DNA of 23,299 nt. Source: JAAYBY01 sp964465385 (GTDB taxonomy: Bacteria; Bacillota; Clostridia; Saccharofermentanales; UBA5734). The stretch's first letter is position 1. The number at the start of each line of letters is the position of its first letter. Below the pieces are notes generated by a model. That model was given only the letters and a program-made list of their open reading frames with translations. It ran no database searches and was not told the origin of the DNA. The position numbers were made by a program, and so were the translations under genes. Shown here piece after piece: positions 7,231 to 14,674 of the stretch. The stretch spans positions 1 to 23,299 of the forward strand of contig CAYXIM010000018.1 of assembly GCA_964465385.1 (NCBI GenBank), read 5' to 3'.

Positions 7231-9399
7231 ATGAAAAAAACCCTTATTATTGTAGAATCGCCCGCCAAGGGCAAAACCATCGGACGCTTTCTGGGCCCGC
7301 AGTACCGGATCTCAGCGTCAGTGGGCCACGTGCGTGACCTGCCGGCGTCCAAGCTGGGTGTGGCTGTTGACCAGCACTACCAGCCCCAGTACACCATCCT
7401 GAAAGGCAAGGAAAAAGTGATCCGCGAGCTCAAGGACCTGGCACAAGCAGCTGGCCAGGTGTTGATTGCGACTGACCCGGACCGGGAAGGGGAGGCCATC
7501 GCCTGGCACCTGACCCAGCTTCTGGACATCGATCCGCAAAGCAACTGCCGCATCTCGTTTAATGAAATCACCAGCCAGGCCGTTAAGAAAGCGGTGGAAC
7601 AGCCCCGCCCCGTTGACCTGGACCTGGTCAATGCCCAGCAGGCCCGGCGCATCCTGGACCGCCTGGTCGGTTATGAACTCAGCCCCCTCTTGTGGAAAAA
7701 AGTCAAGGTGGGCCTGTCTGCCGGCCGTGTGCAGTCAGTGGCCACCCGCATGATCGTGGAGCGGGAACGGCAGATTGATGCCTTCAAGCCCGAGGAGTAC
7801 TGGCTTTTGTTCAGCTGGCTCAAGACCGATGCCAAGGCCGTGCCCTTCCGCGCGCGCTTCCAGGGCGACCTGGTCACAGACCGGGTCAAAACGCGCAAGC
7901 TGACCAACCAGGCCCAGACCCAGGCGGTCGTTGACAGCGTGTCTCAAAAACCGTTCACGGTGCACGAGGTGCGCAAAAAGGACCGACAGCGCAGCCCGTC
8001 GCCGCCGTTCACCACCAGCACCCTGCAGCAGGAAGCGGCCCGCTACCTGGGTTTTTCGTCGCGCAAAACCATGCGCATTGCCCAGCAGCTCTATGAAGGC
8101 ATCGACCTGCCGGGCCAGGGCGCCACAGCCCTGGTGACCTACATCCGGACCGATTCGGTCCGCATTTCACCCGAGGCCACCCAGGCGGCCCGGTCAGTCA
8201 TCAGCAAACACTATGGTCCGGACTACCTGCCAGCCAAGGCCCGCTACTTCAAAAACAAAAAGGCCAGCCAGGACGCCCATGAGGCCATCCGACCGGCTCA
8301 TTTTGACTTGGAGCCCCAGCAGATCCAGGCCAAGTTGTCCCAGGACCAGTTCCGCCTCTACCGCCTGATCTGGGATAAGTTCATTGCCTCACAAATGGCT
8401 GCCGCCCGGCTCAACACCGTCACGGCTGATATCGTCTCGGCTGGTCACGTCTTCCGGGCCCAGGGTGAAAGCGTTGTCTTTCCCGGTTACCTGCGCCAGT
8501 ATGGTGTGCAGCTGGTTGACCAGGAAGCAGACAAGCAGGCCGATGAAAACGACAAGGACCGCCTCTTGCCAGACTTGACAGAAGGCCAGGTTCTCGTGCT
8601 GGACAAGCTGGACCCCCAGCAAAAATTCACCCAGCCACCCGCCCGCTACACCGAGGCCAGCCTGATCAAAGCCATGGAAGAGGAGGGCATTGGCCGGCCG
8701 TCGACCTACGCCCCCACCATTGCCACCATCCTGGATCGCCTCTACGCGGAAAAGGAAGGCCGCCACCTCCTGCCCACCGAACTGGGCAAAGCCGTGACAG
8801 GCCTGCTGGAAGAGCATTTCACGGACATTGTGGACGTCTCTTTCACCGCCCGCATGGAAGAAGACCTGGACACCGTTGAAGCCGGACAAACCGACTGGAT
8901 CGGCCTTTTGGACCAGTTTTACCCGCCTTTCCATGCCTTGATCGAACAGGCCCAGACCATTGACCGCGTCAAGATCGCCAGCAAGCCCACCGGTGAAAAA
9001 TGCCCGGACTGTCAAACAGGCGACCTGGTCATCAAAGAGGGCCGTTACGGCAGGTTTATCGGCTGCTCCCGCTACCCGGACTGCAAATTCACCCGTAACA
9101 TCGAAAATGAGGTGGAAGGCATCTGCCCCCTTTGCGGATCGGGCCTGGTCAGCCGCCGCTCCCACAAATACAAGCGAAACTTCTTCACCTGTGATAAAAA
9201 AGGCAAAGACCCTGAATGCCCCTTCATCAGCTGGGACCCACCCCTGCAAGGCCAGACCTGCGAGACCTGTGGCAGCTACATGGTGCTCAAACGCTACCGG
9301 GGCCGCAGTTTTCCCAAATGCGGCAACCGGGACTGCCCCACCAACGAACGCAAGAAAAAAACCGCCCCCAAAACGGCCAAAAGCGAAGACGGAGCCTGA
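7231..9399 (+). CDS. topA: DNA topoisomerase I (type IA)
   Basis: This enzyme of about 722 residues relaxes negative supercoils by transient single-strand cleavage. The N-terminal Toprim domain shows IVESPAKGKTIGRFLG with catalytic Glu9, and TDPDREGEAIAWHL with Asp82, Asp84 and Glu86 for Mg2+ binding. The active-site Tyr is in YIRTDSVR (Tyr304). After the gate domains, three four-cysteine zinc ribbons start near residue 590 (CPDC..CSRYPDC, CPLC..CDKKGKDPEC, CETC..CGNRDC), followed by a Lys-rich tail. ATG at 7231 is preferred because MKKTLIIVES is the family N-terminus and AGGATGG (7219-7225) serves as ribosome binding site; in-frame TTG 7204, ATG 7213 and ATG 7222 are alternatives. trmFO starts seven bases after the stop, as in other Bacillota. 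Confidence 0.97.
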   Translation: MKKTLIIVESPAKGKTIGRFLGPQYRISASVGHVRDLPASKLGVAVDQHYQPQYTILKGKEKVIRELKDLAQAAGQVLIATDPDREGEAIAWHLTQLLDIDPQSNCRISFNEITSQAVKKAVEQPRPVDLDLVNAQQARRILDRLVGYELSPLLWKKVKVGLSAGRVQSVATRMIVERERQIDAFKPEEYWLLFSWLKTDAKAVPFRARFQGDLVTDRVKTRKLTNQAQTQAVVDSVSQKPFTVHEVRKKDRQRSPSPPFTTSTLQQEAARYLGFSSRKTMRIAQQLYEGIDLPGQGATALVTYIRTDSVRISPEATQAARSVISKHYGPDYLPAKARYFKNKKASQDAHEAIRPAHFDLEPQQIQAKLSQDQFRLYRLIWDKFIASQMAAARLNTVTADIVSAGHVFRAQGESVVFPGYLRQYGVQLVDQEADKQADENDKDRLLPDLTEGQVLVLDKLDPQQKFTQPPARYTEASLIKAMEEEGIGRPSTYAPTIATILDRLYAEKEGRHLLPTELGKAVTGLLEEHFTDIVDVSFTARMEEDLDTVEAGQTDWIGLLDQFYPPFHALIEQAQTIDRVKIASKPTGEKCPDCQTGDLVIKEGRYGRFIGCSRYPDCKFTRNIENEVEGICPLCGSGLVSRRSHKYKRNFFTCDKKGKDPECPFISWDPPLQGQTCETCGSYMVLKRYRGRSFPKCGNRDCPTNERKKKTAPKTAKSEDGA

Positions 9400-9406
9400 T
9401 GTTCCC

Positions 9407-10762
9407 ATGAAAGAAGCCCCCACACGCCAGGCCGTACAGGTCATCGGCGCCGGCCTGGCGGGCTGTGAAGCCGCCTGGCAGCTGGCCAGCAGACAGGTCC
9501 CGGTTGTGCTCATAGACATGAAGCCCGACCAACTGACCCCGGCCCACCAGTCAACCGACCTGGCCGAACTGGTCTGCAGCAACTCCCTGCGCTCGGACCG
9601 GCTGGAAAACGCCGTCGGCCTGCTCAAAGAGGAAATGCGCCGCCTGGGCAGCTTGATCATGCATTGCGCCGACCGCACCCGGGTGCCGGCCGGTGGCGCC
9701 CTGGCGGTGGATCGACAGGCCTTTTCCCGCTGTGTCACCGAGAAGATCGATGGCCACCCCCTGATCACGCGCCAAAGCCGGCTGGTCAGCCAGCTGCCTG
9801 ACCAGGGACTGGCCATTGTGGCGACCGGCCCCTTGACAGACGGTGCCCTCTTTGATGACATTCGCCGCCGCTTGGACACCCAGACCTTGTCTTTTTTTGA
9901 TGCGGCTGCCCCCATTGTCCTGGCTGATTCCATCGATCAGACCAAGGTCTTTCGTCAAAGCCGTTACAACCGCGGCAGCGCCGATTACCTCAACGCCCCC
10001 CTGACCCAGGAAGCCTACGCGCGTTTCGTTGACGCCCTGCTGACCGCCCAACGGGCTCCGCTGCGTGACTTCGACCAGAAGCTTCTCTTTGAAGGCTGCA
10101 TGCCCATTGAACAGCTGGCCCAACGGGGACACGACACCTTGCGCTTTGGCCCCCTCAAGCCGGTCGGCCTGATTGACCCAGCGACCGGCCAGCAGCCCTA
10201 CGCCTGTGTTCAGCTGCGCCAGGACGACCGCCTGGCTCATTTTTATAACCTGGTTGGTTTTCAAACCCAGCTGACCTTTCCGGAACAACGCCGGGTCTTC
10301 GGCCTCATTCCCGGCCTGGAAAACGCCCAGTGGGCCCGCTACGGGGTCATGCACCGCAACACTTTTTTAGACGCACCCCGGCACCTGGACCAAGCCTACC
10401 AGGTCCGGGGCCAAAGCGGCCTTTATTTTGCTGGCCAGATCACCGGCGTGGAAGGCTATGTTGAATCAGCCGCTTCTGGCCTGGTGGCCGGCCGCCAGGC
10501 CGCCCTGCAGGCCCTGGGCGTGTCCGAAACGGCACGCCGTGCCCACCAGCCCGGGCCGGAAACGGTGCTGGGGGCCTTGGCCGCCTACATTTCAGACCCG
10601 GCCATCAGCCGCTTCCAGCCCATGAAAGCCCATTTTGGCCTGCTGGCCGCTTTGCCAGGTGGCCGCATGCCCAAGAAGAAGCGGCTTGAAGCCCTGATCC
10701 AGCGCTCGCTCGCAGCTGTTGATGCCCTGGGTCTTTTGCAAATGGGAACAGCTGACGTATAA
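9407..10762 (+). CDS. trmFO: Folate/FAD-dependent tRNA (uracil-54-C5) methyltransferase
   Basis: This 451-residue flavoprotein makes 5-methyluridine at position 54 of the tRNA T-loop, taking the carbon from methylenetetrahydrofolate rather than SAM. It has the FAD-binding VIGAGLAGCEAAWQLA near the N-terminus, LAELVCSNSLRS with Cys57, and LLFEGCMPIE with Cys231; these match the two cysteines known to be important in the family. Further signatures are the GPLKPVGL stretch and the C-terminal GLYFAGQITGVEGYVESAASG. The ATG at 9407 is seven bases after topA; no strong ribosome binding site is seen (GGAG at 9391-9394), which suggests translational coupling. The last codons overlap the -10 box of the next gene's promoter. 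Confidence 0.96.
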   Translation: MKEAPTRQAVQVIGAGLAGCEAAWQLASRQVPVVLIDMKPDQLTPAHQSTDLAELVCSNSLRSDRLENAVGLLKEEMRRLGSLIMHCADRTRVPAGGALAVDRQAFSRCVTEKIDGHPLITRQSRLVSQLPDQGLAIVATGPLTDGALFDDIRRRLDTQTLSFFDAAAPIVLADSIDQTKVFRQSRYNRGSADYLNAPLTQEAYARFVDALLTAQRAPLRDFDQKLLFEGCMPIEQLAQRGHDTLRFGPLKPVGLIDPATGQQPYACVQLRQDDRLAHFYNLVGFQTQLTFPEQRRVFGLIPGLENAQWARYGVMHRNTFLDAPRHLDQAYQVRGQSGLYFAGQITGVEGYVESAASGLVAGRQAALQALGVSETARRAHQPGPETVLGALAAYISDPAISRFQPMKAHFGLLAALPGGRMPKKKRLEALIQRSLAAVDALGLLQMGTADV

Positions 10763-10763
10763 T
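10736..10763 (+). promoter_or_regulatory. Promoter for the DUF624-like gene, inside the 3' end of trmFO
   Basis: TTGCAA (10736-10741) and a perfect TATAAT (10758-10763) are 16 bases apart, and the TATAAT contains the trmFO stop codon. The predicted start near 10770 gives a leader of roughly 33 bases holding the AAGGAGG site (10791-10797). This would allow expression independent of topA-trmFO. Confidence 0.6.
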
Positions 10764-10802
10764 AAGCACAAGCTGATCTGATCGATCAACAAGGAGGCCA
10801 TC

Positions 10803-11804
10803 ATGGCTGGATTTTTTGGTTTATTTAATTACGAAAAAGAAGGGCGCGGCGTCTATGCCGACGACCCGCCCCAAAGCGCCTTTGTCGCATTCTTTTCCAT
10901 CCTGGGCCGCAAGTTCTGGAAAATCTGCACCATCAACCTCATGTACGTGATCCTGAGCCTGCCGGCGCTGGTGGTGGCCTTTTTTGTGGCCAGCCCCTTT
11001 CTCAACGCCCTCCTGCCCGGGCTTAACCTGGACCTGTTCACCCAGATTGCCCAGGCTGCCGGCATCGAATTGCGTGAAGGGCTGACCCTGATGGACTATG
11101 TGGCCTATCAGATGACCCAGAGCTATTTTTTAACCGCAGTGCTCCTGGTCGGCCTGGGCCTGGTGGTGGTCGGTCCGGTTCACGCCGGTGTGGTCTTTTT
11201 GCTGCGCAACTACGCCCGGGAGGAACATGCCTTTGTCTGGATGGATTTTAAAGACCATGCGGGTAAAAACTGGAAGCAGTCCCTGGCCCTTTCCGCCATC
11301 AGCCTGGTTTTGCTGATCCTGTTCATCTTTGTCTATCTTTTCTATGACCAGAGCGGCCTGATTCAAAACGACCTGCTGCGCACGGCCCTCAAGACGGTGG
11401 TCCTGGTGGCCATGGGCTTGTGGTGCATGATGCAGTTCACCCTCTACCCCATGATGGTGACCTTTGACTTGACCTTGCGCCAGTTGATCCGAAACGCCTT
11501 GCTGCTGACCTTGATCCGCCTGCCCCTGAGCCTTTTGGTCCTGCTGGCCAGCGTGCTGATCCTGCTGCTTATACCGGCTGTGCTCCTGTTTATGGGTTAT
11601 GGCATTTCGTTCTTGATCGGCGTCATCTGGGTGACCTGCTTTGGCCTGGCCTTCAACCTCTACCTGGTGACCTTTTTCGCCTGGCGTGGCATCGACCGCT
11701 ACATGATGCAGCGGCCGGATGCCCGAGAAGAGGAGGCTCCGGCTGCTGAAGCGAGCAGCCCGCCGGAGACAGGCAGCTTGGAGGAATCCACCGAACACCG
11801 CTGA
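10803..11804 (+). CDS. DUF624 (YesL-like) polytopic membrane protein
   Basis: This 333-residue membrane protein resembles the DUF624/YesL family of unknown function, often seen beside carbohydrate-uptake genes. The N-terminal NYEKEGRGVYADDPP followed by FFSILGRKFWKICTINLMYVI is the typical family opening. Membrane segments are visible at about residues 43-65, 108-135, 160-182, 198-220, 232-262 and 265-292. The end carries WRGIDRYM followed by an acidic, Ser/Glu-rich cytoplasmic tail. It is longer than typical YesL proteins (about 210 residues) because of a bigger first extracytoplasmic loop (residues 66-107) and the tail. AAGGAGG lies five bases before the ATG. It has its own promoter and ends at a terminator; there is no sugar-transport neighbour, so its role is unknown. 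Confidence 0.8.
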   Translation: MAGFFGLFNYEKEGRGVYADDPPQSAFVAFFSILGRKFWKICTINLMYVILSLPALVVAFFVASPFLNALLPGLNLDLFTQIAQAAGIELREGLTLMDYVAYQMTQSYFLTAVLLVGLGLVVVGPVHAGVVFLLRNYAREEHAFVWMDFKDHAGKNWKQSLALSAISLVLLILFIFVYLFYDQSGLIQNDLLRTALKTVVLVAMGLWCMMQFTLYPMMVTFDLTLRQLIRNALLLTLIRLPLSLLVLLASVLILLLIPAVLLFMGYGISFLIGVIWVTCFGLAFNLYLVTFFAWRGIDRYMMQRPDAREEEAPAAEASSPPETGSLEESTEHR

Positions 11805-11808
11805 ATAT

Positions 11809-11838
11809 AAAAAGACCACCACAAGGCGGTCTTTTTTT
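11809..11838. terminator. Bidirectional intrinsic terminator between the DUF624-like gene and dapB
   Basis: AAAAAGACC (11809-11817) pairs with GGTCTTTTT (11828-11836); two further G-C pairs inside, after one mismatch, close on an ACAA loop. A T-run follows on the plus strand, and the A-run on the left gives a matching T-run on the minus strand. The hairpin therefore can end both the DUF624-like transcript and the converging dapA-dapB transcript. Confidence 0.85.
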
Positions 11839-11856
11839 ATCTGTTTTTTTAAGGGG

Positions 11857-12618
11857 TCAGGCCTGCAGCAAATCATCCATGTCATAGAGGCCTGGCTTTT
11901 GGGTCAGCAAAAAGCGTGCGGCGGCCAGGGCGCCCCGGGCGAAAACCGCCCGAGACTGGGCTTCATGGCGAATGGACAAGACCTCTTCAGGTCCGGCTAA
12001 AAGCACCGTGTGCCAGCCCACGATGGAACCGCCCCGGATGGCATGCATGCCGATTTCCGAGGGTTGGCGCTTGTCGCGTTTTTGTGACCGGTCGGTGACC
12101 CGGGTCATGGGCTGGTCGATGCTTGTTTCCAGGGCATCGGCGATCATGAGGGCCGTTCCCGATGGGGCATCGATCTTCTGGTTGTGGTGGGCTTCAATGA
12201 TCTCCAGATCAAAATCCGGATAGAGCAGCCGGGTGGCCTTTTGAGCCAGCTGGATCAGCACATTGATACCCAGAGACATGTTGGCAGATAAAAAGACCGG
12301 GACAGTCCGGGCGGCTTCGGCCAACAGGTCGCGCGCCTGCTGGTCCAGGCCGGTGGTGCAGATGACCATGGGTTTTCGCTCCCGCAGGGCCAGGCGGCAC
12401 AAGGCAGCCAGGGCAGCCGGATTGGAAAAATCAACAATGACATCAAAGGAACCCTGAAAAGCCTCCGGATCGGACACAATGGGGAAGGGGCTCTGGGGAT
12501 CCGGCCGGACATCAGATCCGGCAACGATGGTGAAGTCAGTGGGGCTTTGGGCCAGCAAGGCGCGGATGACGCGCCCCATTTGACCGTTGCAGCCGCTTAA
12601 AAACAAGGCGTGGGGCAT
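11857..12618 (-). CDS. dapB: 4-hydroxy-tetrahydrodipicolinate reductase
   Basis: This 253-residue cytoplasmic enzyme reduces hydroxy-tetrahydrodipicolinate with NAD(P)H, the second dedicated step towards diaminopimelate and lysine. The nucleotide-binding GCNGQMGR lies at 9-16. The middle shows DVIVDFSNPAAL and VICTTGLDQQ, and the substrate/catalytic segment EAHHNQKIDAPSGTA carries His144, His145 and Lys148. The ATG at 12618 is chosen over that at 12627 because GGAAAGGA stands eight bases before it, whereas it would overlap the earlier codon. dapA ends 16 bases upstream, so the two form one unit driven from the dapA promoter. Downstream it ends at the shared terminator. Confidence 0.97.
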   Translation of the reverse strand: MPHALFLSGCNGQMGRVIRALLAQSPTDFTIVAGSDVRPDPQSPFPIVSDPEAFQGSFDVIVDFSNPAALAALCRLALRERKPMVICTTGLDQQARDLLAEAARTVPVFLSANMSLGINVLIQLAQKATRLLYPDFDLEIIEAHHNQKIDAPSGTALMIADALETSIDQPMTRVTDRSQKRDKRQPSEIGMHAIRGGSIVGWHTVLLAGPEEVLSIRHEAQSRAVFARGALAAARFLLTQKPGLYDMDDLLQA

Positions 12619-12634
12619 AAACGGCATCCTTTCC

Positions 12635-13500
12635 CTAGGGTGTGTGCGTTGCCAGCAGGCCGTAGTCGGCCAAGGTGTCTTGAATCAGCTTATAGACTTG
12701 GGGGGACGGGTCACACAAGGGCATGCGGCAAGAACCAACCGCCCAGCCCATCAGGTTGAGGGCTGTTTTGACCGGGATGGGGTTGACTTCGCTGAACATG
12801 GCCCGGATCAGGGGAACCAGCGCGATTTGCTCCCGGGCTGCTTCAGCCAGCTCACCGGCAAACCAGGCCGAGACCATGCGCTGAACCCGGTCGGGCACAA
12901 CGTTGGCGATGACCGAGATGACCCCCTGGCCGCCCAAGGACAGCAGGGGCAAAACTTTGGCGTCTTCTCCAGAATAGAGGTTGAGCCGGCCCTGGCTGAG
13001 GTGCAGCACTTCAGCTACCTGGTCGATGTTGCATTCCTTGACCCCGTTGATGTTGGGGATATCTGCCAGACGGGCCAAGGTTTTGGGGTCCACGTTACAG
13101 CCGGTCCGGCTGGGCACGTTATAAACAATCACCGGCAAGCTGACGCTTTCGGCAATGAGCTTGTAGTGGCGGTAGAGGCCCTCCTGAGAGGCTTTGTTGT
13201 AATAGGGGGTGACGCTTAAAAGCCCATCAGCGCCCAGTTTTTCCGCCTCAACGCTNNNNNNNNNNCGGCGATGACGGGGATCCGGCCCTTGACGGCTTCG
13301 ACCACGAGGCGGATGGCCTCCAGGTGTTCCTGGTCAGGCATGGTGGAGGCTTCTCCGGTGGTGCCGGCCACAATGATGGCAGCCGTTTTTTGTTGGATTT
13401 GCCAGTCACACAATTGAGACAGTTTCTGGGCGTCCAGGCCAGATTCAGTGAAGGGTGTGACGATCGCGACACCGGAGCCTGTAAAAAGCGGCTTTTTCAT
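12635..13500 (-). CDS. dapA: 4-hydroxy-tetrahydrodipicolinate synthase (interrupted by an assembly gap)
   Basis: The enzyme condenses pyruvate with aspartate semialdehyde, the first committed step to diaminopimelate and lysine. The part before the gap has GSGVAIVTPFTESGLD and AGTTGEAST with Thr47-Thr48. The part after it has LLSVTPYYNKASQEGLY, YNVPSRTG with the catalytic Tyr, the Schiff-base Lys in NGVKECN, and NPIPVKTALNLMG. An N-run at 13256-13265 breaks the frame between VIA and SVEAEKLGADG. By comparison with known DapA proteins about 13 codons (GTGSN-type loop) are missing there, and the frame needs a true gap of 3n+2 bases, about 38. The gene is thus very probably intact in the organism. 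AGGAGG lies eight bases before the ATG at 13500. Confidence 0.95.
13256..13265. other. Assembly gap (10 N) inside dapA
   Basis: Ten N replace sequence of unknown length. The two flanks are in different frames of one DapA protein; alignment with the family predicts roughly 38 missing bases rather than ten. Confidence 0.97.
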
Positions 13501-13571
13501 GTTGGGGACCTCCTGACAAGCCAGAACAATCGTGAAAGGTGACGCCTTTGGCATCCACGTGGCTACACTTG

Positions 13572-13601
13572 ATGATAGCACTGTCTGTACAAGATCGTCA
13601 A
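13572..13601 (-). promoter_or_regulatory. Promoter of dapA-dapB
   Basis: On the minus strand TTGACG (13601-13596) and TATCAT (13577-13572) are 18 bases apart, each one base from consensus. The start near 13565 gives a leader of about 65 bases ending in the AGGAGG of dapA. That leader is too short for a lysine riboswitch, so regulation by lysine through that element is not supported. The promoter overlaps the divergent queA promoter. Confidence 0.65.
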
Positions 13602-13615
13602 TTATCGGTTATAAT
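13586..13615 (+). promoter_or_regulatory. Promoter of queA, placed for a leaderless mRNA
   Basis: TGTACA (13586-13591, four of six consensus bases) and a perfect TATAAT (13610-13615) are 18 bases apart. The TATAAT ends only six bases before the queA ATG, so transcription should start at or within a base or two of that ATG. No ribosome binding site is present. Confidence 0.6.
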
Positions 13616-13621
13616 CCGCAC

Positions 13622-14674
13622 ATGATCAAAAAGGACGCTTTTTTCTACCCATTGCCCGATGACCAGATCGCCCAAAGCCCCCTGCAAGCGCGCGATGCCT
13701 CGCGTCTGTTGTACCTGGATGGTGCCAGCGGGCAGCTGCAGCACCGGCGCTTTTCCGAGCTGCCCCAGCTGCTGGATCCAGGCGATTGCCTGGTGGTTAA
13801 CAACTCGCGGGTCCTGCCAGCCCGCCTGCTGGGGGCACGGACGGACAGCCGGACACCGGTGGAACTGCTCTTGCTCAGGCGCCTGAACAGCCATGACTGG
13901 GAGACCCTGGCAAGGCCCGGCCGCCGGGTCCGGACTGGCCACCGCCTGACGTTTTTACCAGGTCGCCTGGAAGCTGAGGTCCTGGCTGTTTCGCCCAACG
14001 GCAACCGGACGGTCCGCTTTTTATATGAGGGCCTCTGGGAAGCGCGCCTGGAAGAAGCCGGCAGGTGCCCGCTGCCACCTTACATCCACCAGGAACTGGA
14101 AGATCCCGCGCGTTACCAGACCGTGTATGCCCGAAAAGCCGGCTCGGCTGCCGCGCCCACGGCCGGCCTTCATTTCACGACCCGTCTGCTTGATGCCCTG
14201 AGCCAAAAAGGCATTGACCTGGCCGAAGTGACCTTGCATGTGGGCCTGGGCACCTTCCGGCCGGTCCGGGAGCTGGACATCCGCCAGCACATCCTGCATG
14301 AAGAATATTTTGAGCTGCCGGATAGTGCCGTTGAGACCATCCGAAAGACCCGCGCCAGGGGAGGCCGGGTGGTGGCCGTGGGCACCACCAGCTGCCGGGT
14401 CCTGGAGACGGTGGCAGCCCGGCACGGCGCGCTGGTTGCCGACAGCGGCTGGACCGATCTTTTCATCTTGCCCGGCGATCCGTTCCGGGTGGTGGACCGC
14501 CTGATCACCAATTTCCACCTGCCTGAATCGACCTTGATCATGCTGGTCAGCGCCTTTGCCGGCCGGGAAAACGTCCTGGCCGCTTATCAGACAGCCCAGC
14601 AGGCGGGCTACCGCTTTTTCAGCTTTGGCGACGCCATGCTGATCGATCCTGTCAGAAAGCGAGCACAACCATGA
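13622..14674 (+). CDS. queA: S-adenosylmethionine:tRNA ribosyltransferase-isomerase
   Basis: This 350-residue enzyme transfers and isomerises the ribosyl group of SAM onto preQ1 in tRNA, forming epoxyqueuosine. Family signatures are the N-terminal YPLPDDQIAQSPLQARDASRLL, GDCLVVNNSRVLPARLLG, the SAAAPTAGLHFT segment, the VTLHVGLGTFRPV stretch, and NFHLPESTLIMLVSAFAG near the end. ATG at 13622 fits the family N-terminus; an upstream in-frame GTG at 13532 would add unconserved residues crossing both divergent promoters and is rejected. The TATAAT box lies six bases upstream, so the mRNA is probably leaderless. The stop overlaps the tgt start in ATGA. Confidence 0.97.
   Translation: MIKKDAFFYPLPDDQIAQSPLQARDASRLLYLDGASGQLQHRRFSELPQLLDPGDCLVVNNSRVLPARLLGARTDSRTPVELLLLRRLNSHDWETLARPGRRVRTGHRLTFLPGRLEAEVLAVSPNGNRTVRFLYEGLWEARLEEAGRCPLPPYIHQELEDPARYQTVYARKAGSAAAPTAGLHFTTRLLDALSQKGIDLAEVTLHVGLGTFRPVRELDIRQHILHEEYFELPDSAVETIRKTRARGGRVVAVGTTSCRVLETVAARHGALVADSGWTDLFILPGDPFRVVDRLITNFHLPESTLIMLVSAFAGRENVLAAYQTAQQAGYRFFSFGDAMLIDPVRKRAQP

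Noticed and set aside
8389..9933. A 514-codon open frame on the minus strand opposite topA and trmFO
   Set aside because: It runs antisense to two well-recognised genes, its composition is the mirror of their codon bias, it shows no known domain, and GC-rich DNA produces such long antisense frames readily.
12635..13500. dapA as a frameshifted pseudogene
   Set aside because: The break coincides exactly with an N-run, both halves keep all catalytic residues, and the missing residues explain the frame change.
13501..13565. Lysine riboswitch in the dapA leader
   Set aside because: The predicted leader is only about 65 bases, much too short for this element, and shows none of its conserved stems.
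13532..13621. Upstream in-frame GTG as the start of queA
   Set aside because: The added 30 residues are not part of the QueA family and would cover both divergent promoters; the ATG at 13622 fits the family exactly.
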